Origin: Angomonas deanei | Taxonomy: Eukaryota > Euglenozoa > Kinetoplastea > Trypanosomatida > Trypanosomatidae | DNA: 64,000 nt | Direction of reading: 5' to 3' | Assembly: GCA_903995115.1 (NCBI GenBank) | Contig: LR877149.1 | Coordinates: forward strand, 682,001 to 746,000 | Made by a program: the position numbers and the translations under genes | Shown here: positions 39,130-49,979 of the stretch, one piece after another | Layout of the letters: every line of letters begins with the position of its first letter | How positions within the stretch are numbered: position 1 is the first letter of the stretch | Notes under the pieces: model-generated | What the model was told of the DNA's origin: nothing | Database searches by the model: none | What the model saw: only the letters and a program-made list of their open reading frames with translations

Positions 39130-40443
39130 ATGAGCGAGTCCGCCGCCACTAGTAAAGTAGATCTTTCCACCGTAGTAAAGTTGAGGATAGAGCGGGCGGT
39201 GCAGAACCCTTTTTATAGCGTCTTCCGTGAGGAGGCGACGCGCCAGACCTGTACCGCGGCGGAGACCCGACCCGGTGCCTCTCAGGGCTCTCTCCCATCG
39301 GTGTTATTCGATAAGCACACTCTGCCCTACTACCCTTTTCACAACCACCAAGTCGCGGATCAAACCCTCTCGCAGGATAGCGAGACGGTGCCCAACCGAG
39401 TGCTGCTGGTGGGCGGGAAGAATGCGCAGGGGAAGTTTATAGCAGAGCAGTACTTGAACCGAGGGGTCAGTGTGGCGGTGTTCACGGGGGACTTGGAGAA
39501 CGTGCGGGCCACCTATCTCCCCATCGCGAATGGAGAGAGGGAAAGTAGACAGCGGGAGTCGCAGGGGTTCGTCCAGTTGGGTGGCGCCGGCAACCAGTCG
39601 TTAGTGAATTCGGAGGAGTCCGCCCCACTGGAGGGGGTCCGGACGGAGCAGTATGTGTTTGATAGTAAGAGTAGCGTTAGCAAGACCCCACGGCGGGTGA
39701 CCTTGGAGCTGATTGAGGGGGACTTGGCTCGGTTTGACCACATTGAGTACGCCGCGCGTCACGCCTCCCTGGTGTACTACCTCGCCTCCGTCATCCAGCC
39801 CTCCGACCAGGTGCGCAAACACTGGACCCCGTTTTCGGCGACGGAAAATGAGCGGTATGGGGTATTCCTCCGCACCTTCGAGGCCTGCCTCAAGGTGGAT
39901 GCCCACTTCATCAACCTAGTCCCTCTCTGGGTGCGTCACACGTGGCTGTCGCCCAGCTACTGGTACCGCCGCTTCACCTACCCCCGGGGGTTCTGCTTCG
40001 CCGTCGTCCACCAGGAGAACACGCTCCTACGACGGCGGGGTGAGGTGTCCCCACGGTGCTACACGGGCACGGCGGCGGGGGAGGAGCTGCCGGTGTGGCT
40101 CTACTGGTGGCGCATCTGGCAGTCCACTGACCTCCCCGAGGACGAGGTGCACAACAAGAGCCCCATGCGCTTCTCCCTCTTCCGTCTGTCCGACGTGGTG
40201 TACCCTTCGATGAACGAGAAGGTGCTCGTCGCCAAGAATAATAGGGTGGACCGGCATGTGGATGTGGTGGGGTACGGCTCTCTGGATGCACGGCTGCTCT
40301 CTAGCACGCTGGTCCGGGCGGTGTCGCTGTGTTCGTCGGTGATTGAAAGTCGCATTGACGTCGCTGGTGACATGCGGACGGGCGTTAATATGAGAGACAC
40401 GGCGTCCGTGTTTGACCTGTTTTCTGGGCTGCACTGCGAATAA
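39130..40443 (+). CDS. SDR-like NAD(P)-binding protein, atypical
   Basis: This encodes 437 residues. A Rossmann start is visible at about residue 90: NRVLLVGGKNAQGKFIAEQYLNRGVSVAVFTGD, a beta strand, a GGxxxxGxxxA-type turn, a helix and a second strand ending in an acidic/polar position. It is followed by LIEGDLARFDHIEYAARHASLVYYLAS, the equivalent of the DLxD and NAG strands in atypical or extended SDRs (NmrA/NAD-epimerase type). No clear YxxxK pair is evident, so catalysis is uncertain. A role as a redox-sensing or assembly protein, as for some NmrA-like proteins, is possible. No signal peptide or membrane segment is visible. Confidence 0.6.
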   Translation: MSESAATSKVDLSTVVKLRIERAVQNPFYSVFREEATRQTCTAAETRPGASQGSLPSVLFDKHTLPYYPFHNHQVADQTLSQDSETVPNRVLLVGGKNAQGKFIAEQYLNRGVSVAVFTGDLENVRATYLPIANGERESRQRESQGFVQLGGAGNQSLVNSEESAPLEGVRTEQYVFDSKSSVSKTPRRVTLELIEGDLARFDHIEYAARHASLVYYLASVIQPSDQVRKHWTPFSATENERYGVFLRTFEACLKVDAHFINLVPLWVRHTWLSPSYWYRRFTYPRGFCFAVVHQENTLLRRRGEVSPRCYTGTAAGEELPVWLYWWRIWQSTDLPEDEVHNKSPMRFSLFRLSDVVYPSMNEKVLVAKNNRVDRHVDVVGYGSLDARLLSSTLVRAVSLCSSVIESRIDVAGDMRTGVNMRDTASVFDLFSGLHCE

Positions 40444-40725
40444 GAGGATAATAAGGGAGGGCTCCACTGAAAAAAAATTGTAATATTAGAAGAGAGATAT
40501 ATATATAATAAAATAGTTGTAAGTATGTGTGCATTAGAGCGCCATAGCGTGTGTGTGCACAGTTTTCCTCTTGTGAATGAAGGATGGTGTACCTATTTCT
40601 TCTTTATTTGTTCGTATTCGCTATGCAACACAACCACTTGTTTCTCTCCTTCTTTTACTTAAAGTAGTTTTCCTCTTTGTATTGTTAGCGCATCAAACCC
40701 ACTAGATACTTTATACTTCTATTCC

Positions 40726-41501
40726 ATGACTACCGTGAGACAGTACAGCGCTCTGGAGGAGGCGCACGCCTTCGACGTGGAGGCCTACACCACATCCAGC
40801 AGCGACAACGACGACGATAATGAGAGCCTAGACGACAAGCCGTTTGTGAAGATCAACACGCCCATGGTCACCGCGCACAACCCTCAACTGAAGAAGGCAC
40901 CAGTGAAACGTAGCAAGCTGGACAAGACGGTCAAGTTAAACGACGTCATGGCGGAAGCGGAGATGCTCAACGCTGCCCAGGCGGTCCGTGATCAGCAACG
41001 GCGGCAGGAGCTGATGCAGGCGGAGGAGGAACTACGCCCCCTGCGGCAGGCCAAGTGGCAAGGAGTGAAGGAGCGAATGACCGCCCGCAATTCCGACCGC
41101 GGGTCCGTCCCTTCCTACCGCGTCGATGAGTTCGGCACGGTGGTGTACGACGAGGATGAGGTGGAGGACTACCGCTTCCGCAAGAGTCTCCGCCACGACC
41201 CCGACATCGACCACACGAGGGAGGAGAACCACTACCTCTACACCGTGATGCCGAGCGCACGTAATGATGACGCCGCCCCCTCTGACAACTACACCGAGGA
41301 CGATCAGAGCGCCTTGCTGGCCATGGAGACCGGCGGCGACGCACGCCCCTGGCGAAACTCATGAAGACGGAGGTGCTCTCCTTCCCGGTGAAGGTGTGGC
41401 ACTTTGTGTACAACTGGGGTATGTTCTTTATTTACGCCATGTCGAACATGCCAGAGGGCCGCAACCCCGACAGCTATTATAACCCAAAGAAGTTCAAGTA
41501 A
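40726..41501 (+). CDS. Acidic conserved hypothetical protein with hydrophobic C-terminus (apparent frameshift)
   Basis: The first frame gives 212 residues: a Ser/Asp-rich acidic start (SSSDNDDDNESLDDKP), a basic patch (KKAPVKRSKLDK), a charged coiled coil (QQRRQELMQAEEEL) and a Tyr/Asp-rich part (YRVDEFGTVVYDEDEVEDY). It then stops in a C-run context. One extra C in the C4 run at 41346-41349 would continue as PLAKLMKTEVLSFPV and then WHFVYNWGMFFIYAMSNMP, ending YYNPKKFK at 41501. That tail looks like an amphipathic or membrane-associated helix. The continuation is far more protein-like than the abrupt stop, so the stop is probably a consensus error. Function unknown. Confidence 0.55.
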
Positions 41502-42212
41502 AGGAGGGGGAGAACTACCTATATAAGAAACAAAAACAAAGAAACAAACAAAAAAAGTTTTCACTCTTGTCGTAGAGGAGCTAACACTCTAGGCATAGAT
41601 GGAATCATTACTTTTTTGTTTCGTTGTGTACTTTCGTGTAATATTGAAGTTTTACATTTTATTGTCTTCCAAATTTAGAATGGAAAACAGTAAAATATAA
41701 AACCGATTCCGTTTGCTCTCTTTTATACATTTGTTGCCCTGAAACAAAAACTATAATCATAACAGAACACGAATATGCTTCCTTTTCGGGGTTTTGCTGT
41801 TCTTGTTGTCTGAAACACCTTTTTTTTTCTCTCTCTCTTTATTTTCCAAAGGAATTAACATTCCTTGTAAACCTCCTTTTATCTTGTTTTCATTCCCAAA
41901 CTTTCTTTAGTTGATTTTTTTATTTTATTTTTGTATAGTTTAGTGAATTCAAGTTAATTTGAGATTTTCAAACACGGATTTTTCCTAAAAAAAAAGCTAA
42001 TAAAATCTATTATATAGTAGTTCTGTTTTTCTCCCAAAACACAACTTTTTGCATCTTCTAAAATAGTAACCACTTAGTGCTATTTTACCCGCAAAAAAAA
42101 GTAAAAAAAAAGAGAAAAAAGAAGTTCTATATTCCTTTTATTACATTTTTTGATACATTCGAATTCTTTCAAGCAAAACAATATATAAAAAAGAAACAAA
42201 CAGACCTAAATC
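41502..42212. other. Intergenic spacer upstream of the PP1 array
   Basis: AT-rich, with pyrimidine stretches (for example about 41819-41841) and A/T runs. No gene was recognised. It holds the 3' region of the acidic protein gene and the 5' signals of the first PP1 gene. Confidence 0.5.
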
Positions 42213-43115
42213 ATGTCGGATACCTTTTATCTTGCCCAAACCTTGATAGAGAAGATGCTAGGCGTGCGGGGCTCCAAGGTGCCTCGTCAGATCATGCTGC
42301 GCGAGGAAGAGATCAGAGCCGTCTTGAATGAGGTTCGTGAGATCTTCATGTCGCAGCCCATGCTGCTAGAGATCATGCCCCCCGTCCGCGTCTGCGGTGA
42401 CTCGCACGGTCAGTACTACGATCTGCTCCGCATTTACGAGAAGTGCGGCTTCCCTCCGTACTCCAACTACCTCTTTCTCGGGGACTACGTCGACCGTGGT
42501 AAGCACAGTATTGAGACCATCATGCTGCAGTTCTGTTACAAGGTAGTGTACCCCGAGAACTTTTTTCTCCTCCGTGGTAACCACGAGTGCGCGTCTATCA
42601 ACAAGATGTATGGTTTCTTCGATGATGTAAAACGCCGTTACAACATTCGCTTGTTCAAGGCATTTACCGATGTCTTTAACACGATGCCGGTGTGTTGTGT
42701 GATTAGTGAGAAGATTATCTGCATGCACGGCGGTCTGAGTCCCGACCTGACCTCCGTAGCGTCCGTGATTGACATTGAGCGCCCGTGCGATGTGCCCGAC
42801 CGTGGCATCCTCTGCGACTTGCTGTGGGCCGACCCCGAAGATGACGTGCAGGGTTTCCTAGAGAGCGACCGCGGTGTCAGTTACCTCTTCGGTGAGGACA
42901 TTGTGAACGACTTCCTGGACATGGTAGACATGGATCTGATTGTACGAGCCCACCAGGTGATGGAGCGCGGTTACGGTTTCTTCGCTAGCCGACAGCTAGT
43001 GACGGTGTTCTCCGCCCCCAACTACTGTGGTGAGTTCGACAATGACGCAGCTGTGATGACCATTGATGATCAATTACAGTGCTCTTTCCTTATTATTCCC
43101 GCGTTCGGATACTAA
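42213..43115 (+). CDS. PP1-type serine/threonine phosphatase, array copy 1
   Basis: This encodes 300 residues, a complete PPP-family catalytic core. All six metal ligands are present: GDSHG (D, H), GDYVDRG (D), RGNHE (N), MHGGLSPD (H) and RAHQV (H). So is the substrate loop [11 protein letters not shown]. Closest by eye is PP1, for example [29 protein letters not shown] and [14 protein letters not shown]. The usual Ile of GDIHG is Ser here. The C-terminus ends at IIPAFGY, lacking the ~30-residue PP1 tail with the TPPR cyclin-dependent kinase site. It dephosphorylates Ser/Thr proteins, with targets set by regulatory subunits. It is the first of five tandem copies on the same strand, presumably one primary transcript. 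Confidence 0.95.
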   Translation: MSDTFYLAQTLIEKMLGVRGSKVPRQIMLREEEIRAVLNEVREIFMSQPMLLEIMPPVRVCGDSHGQYYDLLRIYEKCGFPPYSNYLFLGDYVDRGKHSIETIMLQFCYKVVYPENFFLLRGNHECASINKMYGFFDDVKRRYNIRLFKAFTDVFNTMPVCCVISEKIICMHGGLSPDLTSVASVIDIERPCDVPDRGILCDLLWADPEDDVQGFLESDRGVSYLFGEDIVNDFLDMVDMDLIVRAHQVMERGYGFFASRQLVTVFSAPNYCGEFDNDAAVMTIDDQLQCSFLIIPAFGY

Positions 43116-44064
43116 ATAATAATAATAAAAAAAAGAATCAGTACAACTGAAACCACTTGGTAAAAACTGTATTTTTAAAAAGTAGTGATAACTGTGATGA
43201 CTTTTTTTTATTTGTTTATTTGGGTACGCGTAAAACAAATGCATCGTGTTAGCTTTCAGGACAAAGAAAAAAGGGAACACGTCACCCGCACTGGAAGTGC
43301 GTGTTGTCGTTTTTTTCTTTTTGCGTGTTATGATAATTAATTATAGTTTCTTTAAAGTCGAGAATAATATTGGATGTACAATGATTTTTTTTTTTTTTTG
43401 TTGAAAAATCCGCTCCCCCTTTTTTTTTGTTTTACTGTAGAATTTTGTGTGTGGGTATTTTTTTTTTTTTTGGGTTTTGGTTAGTGCGGACAACCCGCAT
43501 CTGTACTGTGCGTTACTTGCTGAGAAAAAGTAACCAGTACAAGAAAAGGAAAAAAAAAAAAAAGTAAAATAGAAAATAACTTTAAAAAAAAAAAATTGTA
43601 TATGAGATTGTTTTTACATTCTTTTTTTTTAAATTTATGGTATGCTTTCCTGATTGCCGCGCTATGGTTAGATGTATATTGTTGTTCAGTTCATTGTTTT
43701 TCCTTCCTTTTTTCGTGTTAAATTATATAATAATAATAAAAAAAAGATGTTGTTAATTATTTTCTTTCACACGGATAGGGTTTTTTTTTTGAAAGATATA
43801 GTGTATTTTTTTTTTCTTGATTTTCAATTTAATTATGCAATGTACACGTGGAACCACGGCATTGTTTTCACCATCGATGAATGATTACTCTTTTTTCTTT
43901 TTAACCCGTTAATACAAGACGTCTCTCTCTCCACACTTTTTTCAAACAAAAAACGAACGACCAGAAATAAGTAAGAAGGTCATCTTCCACCTCAAGGCCT
44001 TTCCTTTCCCTGGTGGTTCACCACTTTCCCCCTACACGCATTACTTTTGACCACAATCTCTCTA
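43116..44064. other. Intergenic spacer between PP1 copies 1 and 2
   Basis: Many long T and A runs (for example 43385-43399 and 43458-43471). No gene was recognised. Small frames are low-complexity Phe/Lys strings. Confidence 0.5.
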
Positions 44065-44967
44065 ATGACGAGCGCCCCTCCCGTGGTTTCCTCTCTGATT
44101 GAGAAACTACTCGCTGTTCGGGGTACCACTGGCAACAAGACGGTACTGGTGAGGGAGGAGGATGTACGCTCCGTGCTGGCGACGGTGCGGGATATCTTCA
44201 TGTCGCAGCCCATGCTGTTGGAGATTAAGGCACCCGTGCAGGTGTGTGGCGACACCCACGGTCAGTACTACGATCTGCTCCGCATCTACGAAAAGTGCGG
44301 TTTCCCTCCGTATGCGAACTACCTCTTTCTTGGGGACTACGTCGACCGTGGCAAGCACAGCGTGGAGACCCTTATGCTGCAGTTCTGTTATAAAATAGTA
44401 TACCCCGAGAACTTTTTTCTCCTCCGTGGTAACCACGAGTGCGCGTCTATCAATCGGCTATATGGATTCTTCGATGACGTAAAGCGCCGTTATAGTACAA
44501 AGCTATTCAAGGTGTTTGTAGACGTCTTTAACACGATGCCGGTGTGTTGTGTGATTAGTGAGAAGATTATCTGCATGCACGGCGGTCTGAGTCCCGACCT
44601 GACACAGCTGTGTTCCATTAACGAATTAGAGCGACCGTGCGATGTGCCCGACCGTGGCATCATGTGCGACTTACTGTGGGCCGACCCTGAGTACGAAGTG
44701 TCCGGCTTCCTAGAGAGCGACCGCGGTGTCAGTTACCTCTTCGGTGAGGACATTGTGAACGACTTCCTGGACATGGTAGACATGGATCTGATTGTACGAG
44801 CCCACCAGGTCGTCGATAGAGGCTACAGCTTCTTTGCCAATCGGCAGTTAGTGACGGTGTTCTCCGCCCCCAACTACTGCGGTGAGTTCGACAACGATGC
44901 GGCTTCCATGTTAGTGGACGACAAGCTGCAGTGCTCTTTTATGATTATTCCCGCATTTGCAAAGTAA
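44065..44967 (+). CDS. PP1-type serine/threonine phosphatase, array copy 2
   Basis: This encodes 300 residues from the ATG at 44065, giving [20 protein letters not shown]. The frame is open six codons upstream from a TTG. All PPP metal ligands are intact: [30 protein letters not shown]. This is the most diverged of the four copies with intact active sites, with its own N-terminus and changes around [20 protein letters not shown] and [19 protein letters not shown]. Yet it shares long identical nucleotide stretches with its neighbours, such as the one covering [19 protein letters not shown]. That suggests partial gene conversion in the array. Divergent ends hint at a distinct partner or localisation. 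Confidence 0.94.
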   Translation: MTSAPPVVSSLIEKLLAVRGTTGNKTVLVREEDVRSVLATVRDIFMSQPMLLEIKAPVQVCGDTHGQYYDLLRIYEKCGFPPYANYLFLGDYVDRGKHSVETLMLQFCYKIVYPENFFLLRGNHECASINRLYGFFDDVKRRYSTKLFKVFVDVFNTMPVCCVISEKIICMHGGLSPDLTQLCSINELERPCDVPDRGIMCDLLWADPEYEVSGFLESDRGVSYLFGEDIVNDFLDMVDMDLIVRAHQVVDRGYSFFANRQLVTVFSAPNYCGEFDNDAASMLVDDKLQCSFMIIPAFAK

Positions 44968-45685
44968 AAAAAAGAGGCCCCATTGAAGATTTATAGAGAA
45001 TAACAATAATGTACAGTGTAGTTCAGAAAAAAAAGAAGCGTGAAACTGGACAGATTGGTGAACGATAAGCAGAACAGGCAAAAAGAGGAAAAGTCATACA
45101 TGAAAACGCTAAAAAATCAGCTTTTAATTCGGCCTTCTTTCCTTTCGTTTCTGTTTTTTCATCTTCATTATTCTGTCTTCTTTTTCAATCTTTATATTTA
45201 TCCAATTCTGTTTTGTTTTTCTTTGTGTTGTTTGTTTTGCTGCGAGAGTAGAGTAAGGAAGTGTTTTTTTGTTGTTGTTTTTGTTTTGCAAGTTGAGCTC
45301 TTTCAATGTAAAATATTTGTGAATCCTAATATAAGTTTTATATACTATATTCTGTTTTTGTCTTTATATGGTAAAACGAGAAATATTTCCCCCTTTCTGT
45401 CGTGGTGGTGCATCTGGAATATGGTTATCCCTTTTACCTTTCCCCCTCTTCATTCCTCCTCTTGTTCTGTCTAACGCCAAAGATTGCTTTTTGTTTTGTT
45501 TTTTGTTTCTTATTCTACCGAGGAAATATAACAACAAAAACAACAAGGAAAGTAATAGCGAATAAACTTCAGTGTAATTTTTTTCTTTCATTCTAAACAT
45601 CACTCCTTTGTGTGCTTGTGGTCTTTTGCCTCCCCCCACACTTGTATATTACCCGCACGTAGAAGCGTTATTATAATCCCAAACG
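44968..45685. other. Intergenic spacer between PP1 copies 2 and 3
   Basis: AT-rich with T runs. The last 100 bp (from about 45586) are shared with the region upstream of PP1 copy 5. No gene was recognised. Confidence 0.55.
45586..45685 (+). repeat. Shared 5' flank of PP1 copies 3 and 5
   Basis: From TTTCATTCTAAACATCACTCC to CCCAAACG, this flank is almost identical to 48683-48787, differing by a few substitutions and one small indel in the pyrimidine-rich part. It includes the probable trans-splice signals, so copies 3 and 5 arose by duplication of gene plus leader and should be processed alike. Confidence 0.85.
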
Positions 45686-46588
45686 ATGAGCGCCAACACC
45701 GCGATGGTGCAGGCCTTGATAGAGAAGATGTTAGTCGTCAAAGGTAAGGCCGTACAACGTCAGATTATGATACGAGAGGATGAGATCAAGATGGTGCTGA
45801 ACGCCGTCCGCGAGATCTTCATGTCGCAGCCCATGCTGCTAGAGATTCGTCCTCCTGTCCGCGTTTGTGGCGACACCCACGGTCAGTACTACGATCTGCT
45901 CCGTATTTACGAAAAGTGCGGCTTCCCTCCGTATGCGAACTACCTCTTTCTCGGGGACTACGTCGACCGTGGTAAGCACAGCGTGGAGACGATCATTCTA
46001 CAGTTTTGTTACAAGGTAGTGTACCCCGAGAACTTCTTTCTCCTCCGTGGTAACCACGAGTGCGCGTCCATCAACAAGATGTATGGTTTCTTTGACGACG
46101 TGAAGCGACGCTACAACATCAAGCTGTTCAAGGCATTTACCGATGTGTTTAACACGATGCCGGTGTGTTGTGTGATTAGTGAGAAGATTATCTGCATGCA
46201 CGGCGGTTTGAGTCCCGACCTGACCTCCGTAGCGTCCGTGATTGACATTGAGCGCCCGTGTGATGTGCCCGACCGTGGCATCCTCTGCGACTTGCTGTGG
46301 GCCGACCCCGAAGATGACGTGCAGGGTTTCCTAGAGAGCGATCGCGGTGTCAGTTACCTCTTCGGTGAGGACATTGTGAACGACTTCCTGGACATGGTAG
46401 ACATGGATCTGATTGTGCGAGCTCACCAGGTGATGGAGCGCGGTTACGGTTTCTTCGCTAGCCGACAGCTAGTGACGGTGTTCTCCGCCCCCAACTACTG
46501 TGGTGAGTTCGACAATGACGCGGCTGTCATCACGATTGATGACAAGCTGCAGTGCTCTTTCCTTATTATTCCCGCATTTGGAAAGTAA
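45686..46588 (+). CDS. PP1-type serine/threonine phosphatase, array copy 3
   Basis: This encodes 300 residues starting [20 protein letters not shown]. All six metal ligands are intact (GDTHG, GDYVDRG, RGNHE, HGGLSPD, RAHQV), as is the [11 protein letters not shown] loop. It is almost identical to copy 5 downstream, differing in only a couple of residues (I/M in VETIILQF and D/G in DPEDDVQ). It shares its C-terminal half with copy 1. Short of the PP1 regulatory tail. Function as for copy 1; as the duplicated form it may give the bulk of PP1 activity, which is inference. Confidence 0.95.
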   Translation: MSANTAMVQALIEKMLVVKGKAVQRQIMIREDEIKMVLNAVREIFMSQPMLLEIRPPVRVCGDTHGQYYDLLRIYEKCGFPPYANYLFLGDYVDRGKHSVETIILQFCYKVVYPENFFLLRGNHECASINKMYGFFDDVKRRYNIKLFKAFTDVFNTMPVCCVISEKIICMHGGLSPDLTSVASVIDIERPCDVPDRGILCDLLWADPEDDVQGFLESDRGVSYLFGEDIVNDFLDMVDMDLIVRAHQVMERGYGFFASRQLVTVFSAPNYCGEFDNDAAVITIDDKLQCSFLIIPAFGK

Positions 46589-47274
46589 TGAATCGTATCG
46601 CGGGCGTCTGCCGTTTTTTTTTCTTTTTTTTATTATATATTGTATAGGTGTTTTTTCCATTTCGATGATTTGTTTAGTTGTGTAACGATGGATGTTTTTG
46701 TTGTAGTTTTTTTTTTTTCTGTATACTTCACTGTTGACTGACTTGGGAGAAAAGAAAAGTGGGATAAAGAGTTTTCTAAAGGAGATGCCAAAAAAAAAAA
46801 AAAAAGCAAAAGTAGCAATGATTCAGGCAACGCCTACAAAAGGATTTCTTTTTCTTTTTTATGTTTTACTGTATACAACTGATATCCCTTATCTTTTTCT
46901 TTCTTTTTTGTTGAAAAACCCCGTTAAATGTTTTTTTTTTTTTTTTTGTATATCTTTAAATGTATAATGTAAATTATAATAAAACACGGATGTATGACAT
47001 GCATAAGTCAGTTGTTTTCGGGTTTCAACTAAAAGATGGTTTGGTGTTTGCCACCTCTTTAGAATACCCCTCTGATATGCGTTCTTTGATATTAAATACT
47101 GTAAACAAATCTAATAAACCGTTTTGTTGTTTTTGTATCGTCCGCGATACCACTTGTGCATACACCTATAGAATGTGAGGAATGCTTGTACGTTCTTTTA
47201 TCTCTCTCTTTTCTTTTTGTTTCTGGTTCCCTGTCCCACAGACGAAAGTAATACTATAATCATAACTTTCAACG
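46589..47274. other. Intergenic spacer between PP1 copies 3 and 4
   Basis: Homopolymer-rich (A tract about 46791-46805, T tracts about 46709-46719 and 46930-46947). A CT-rich run at about 47197-47219 precedes the next start. No gene was recognised. Confidence 0.5.
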
Positions 47275-48177
47275 ATGAGCGCCAACACCGCCATGGCGGA
47301 GGCTCTGATAGAGAAGATGTTGGCGGTGAGAGGAGAGACCGCACGATGTGAGGTTGCGATCAGCGAGGAAGAGGTGACAGTCATTCTCAACGCTGTCCGC
47401 GAGATCTTCATGTCGCAGCCAATGTTGTTGGAGATTAGGGCACCTGTACGGGTGTGTGGTGACTTACACGGCCAGTACTACGATCTGCTCTGCATCTACG
47501 AGAAGTGCGGCTTCCCTCCGTACTCCAACTACCTCTTTCTCGGGGACTACGTCGACCGTGGTAAGCACAGTATTGAGACGATCATGCTGCAGTTCTGTTA
47601 CAAGGTAGTGTACCCCGACAACTTTTTCCTTCTCCGCGGCATACACGAGTGCGCGTCCATGAACAAGATCTATGGATTCTTCGACGACGTGAAACGCCGT
47701 TATAACAAAGAACTGTTCAAGGCATTTACCGATGTCTTTAACACGATGCCGGTGTGTTGTGTGATTAGTGAGAAGATTATCTGCATGCACGGTGGTCTGA
47801 GTCCCGACCTGACCTCCGTAGCGTGTATAAACAGCATTGAGCGCCCGTGCGATGTGCCCGACCGTGGCATCCTCTGCGACTTGCTGTGGGCCGAACCGGC
47901 AGATGACGTACAGGGTTTCCTAGAGAGCGACCGCGGTGTCAGCTACCTCTTCGGTGAGGACATTGTGAACGACTTCCTGGACATGGTAGACATGGATCTG
48001 ATTGTGCGGGCCCGTCAGGTGATGGATCGTGGCTACGGTTTCTTCGCGAACGAGCGACTGGTGACGGTGTTCTCCGCCCCCAACTACTGCGGTGAGTTCG
48101 ACAATGACGCAGCTGTGATGACCATTGATGAGGATCTGCAATGCTCTTTCGTGACTATTCCAGCGTCGCGCGAGTAG
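47275..48177 (+). CDS. PP1-like probable pseudophosphatase, array copy 4
   Basis: This encodes 300 residues, open throughout and clearly PP1-derived ([45 protein letters not shown]). Two metal-binding positions have changed. RGNHE reads RGIHE (I123, codon ATA at 47641-47643), and RAHQV reads RARQV (R247, codon CGT at 48013-48015). These correspond to Asn124 and His248 of mammalian PP1, both metal ligands. The other ligands (GDLHG, GDYVDRG, HGGLSPD) remain. An intact frame with two lost ligands suggests a selected non-catalytic protein, perhaps one that competes for PP1 regulatory subunits, rather than simple decay. Other changes cluster nearby (CASMNKIYG, AEPADDVQ, FFANERLV). Confidence 0.9.
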   Translation: MSANTAMAEALIEKMLAVRGETARCEVAISEEEVTVILNAVREIFMSQPMLLEIRAPVRVCGDLHGQYYDLLCIYEKCGFPPYSNYLFLGDYVDRGKHSIETIMLQFCYKVVYPDNFFLLRGIHECASMNKIYGFFDDVKRRYNKELFKAFTDVFNTMPVCCVISEKIICMHGGLSPDLTSVACINSIERPCDVPDRGILCDLLWAEPADDVQGFLESDRGVSYLFGEDIVNDFLDMVDMDLIVRARQVMDRGYGFFANERLVTVFSAPNYCGEFDNDAAVMTIDEDLQCSFVTIPASRE

Positions 48178-48787
48178 TGGGTGGGATTGCCAGTCTTTGC
48201 ATACCGTTTGTATAGGTGGTTTGCTTTTTGAGCATCAGCAAGTGTGGTGTCCAATAAGAGAGCAATGACAACGACAGCGGAGCGAACAGGAGACTACGGT
48301 TGTCATGGCGGAAACGTGTGTGGAGTTCCGAAAAACGAAGAAAAGAATATCTCATTTTTTTTTTTGGTTTACCATACGAAAAGGTATACCGTCTCATTTT
48401 TTGTTTGTTTACCTCTTTTTGTTACGGAGTGTTCTGTGTCATAGGTGTATGACATCCGTGAGTATATGTACAGTGTTGATTCAGCTATAGTTTTTTATTT
48501 TGTTTTTTTTTATCTTCTGTAACACTTGTCTACAGACATATACGCGGTGTGAGAGTCATTTATGCCTTCTTTCACTTTTCTCTTTTTTCCTTTCTTTCTT
48601 CCCATCATCCTAACAGCAAAAAGCGAAAGGAGGAACCAACAGAAACTAAAAAAAGGGAGTTCCAACATTGTTGGAGATCTTTTTCATTCTAAACATCACT
48701 CCTTTTTGTGCTTGTGGTCTTTTGCCTCCTCCCTTTCCTGCACTTGTATATTACCCGCACGTAGAAGCGTCATTATAATCCCAAACG
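48178..48787. other. Intergenic spacer between PP1 copies 4 and 5
   Basis: T-rich, with a CT-rich run at about 48566-48603. The last ~105 bp duplicate the flank of copy 3. No gene was recognised. Confidence 0.5.
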
Positions 48788-49689
48788 ATGAGCGCCAACA
48801 CCGCGATGGTGCAGGCCTTGATAGAGAAGATGTTAGTCGTCAAAGGTAAGGCCGTGCAACGTCAGATTATGATACGAGAGGATGAGATCAAGATGGTGCT
48901 GAACGCCGTACGTGAGATCTTCATGTCGCAGCCCATGCTGCTAGAGATTCGTCCCCCTGTCCGCGTTTGTGGCGACACCCACGGTCAGTACTACGATCTG
49001 CTCCGTATTTACGAGAAGTGCGGCTTCCCTCCGTATGCGAACTACCTGTTTCTCGGCGACTACGTCGACCGTGGCAAGCACAGCGTGGAGACTATTATGC
49101 TCCAGTTCTGTTACAAGGTAGTGTACCCCGAGAACTTTTTCTCCTCCGCGGTAACCACGAGTGCGCGTCCATCAACAAGATGTATGGTTTCTTTGACGAC
49201 GTGAAGCGACGCTACAACATCAAGCTGTTCAAGGCATTTACCGATGTGTTTAACACGATGCCGGTGTGTTGTGTGATTAGTGAGAAGATTATCTGCATGC
49301 ACGGTGGTCTGAGTCCCGACCTGACCTCCGTAGCGTCCGTGATTGACATTGAGCGCCCGTGCGATGTGCCCGACCGTGGCATCCTCTGCGACTTACTGTG
49401 GGCCGATCCCGAGGGTGACGTGCAGGGTTTCCTAGAGAGCGACCGCGGTGTCAGTTACCTCTTCGGTGAGGACATTGTGAACGACTTCCTGGACATGGTA
49501 GACATGGATCTGATTGTACGAGCCCACCAGGTGATGGAGCGCGGTTATGGTTTCTTCGCTAGCCGACAGCTAGTGACGGTGTTCTCCGCCCCCAACTACT
49601 GCGGTGAGTTCGACAATGACGCGGCTGTCATCACGATTGATGACAAGCTGCAGTGCTCTTTCCTTATTATTCCCGCATTTGGAAAGTAG
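48788..49689 (+). CDS. PP1-type serine/threonine phosphatase, array copy 5 (one-base homopolymer break)
   Basis: The start [20 protein letters not shown] and most of the sequence equal copy 3. At 49136-49140 the coding sequence has five T where the equivalent AAC-TTT-TTT/TTCTTT-CTC codons of the sister genes need six. The frame therefore shifts inside [12 protein letters not shown] and stops soon after, at 49204. The original frame continues to 49689 with intact HGGLSPD, RAHQV and [11 protein letters not shown] and ends FGK. A single missing T in a run, with no other damage and near identity to copy 3, points to a consensus error or a very recent loss. If real, the allele would be non-functional. 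Confidence 0.85.
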
Positions 49690-49979
49690 TAATGTATATG
49701 AAAAATGGAAGAAGAGGGATATAATTGTGATTTTAACGTCTTTTTGTTTTTTTTGTATTTGTATTTTCACGCGTTGTCGTGCTGATTTATATTTGTTCTT
49801 GAATTCCCTTTTGTGTTTTTCACCATTCTTAACTTTGCTGAGCCTTGTAATAGTGTTGTGGTGTGTTTTGTCCTTCGTTTTGTTTGCGTGAAGTTTTCCC
49901 CTCTTACAGTGTATTCTCCCTTTTCGTTTTTTCAAACAAGAGGTAAGAAGCATACATTAGTTATAGTCCCAGTTCCTGA

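Noticed and set aside
45040-45474. Open frame of 144 codons between PP1 copies 2 and 3
   Set aside because: Low-complexity Phe/Ser/Leu string from T-rich spacer DNA, with no domain and no counterpart between other copies.
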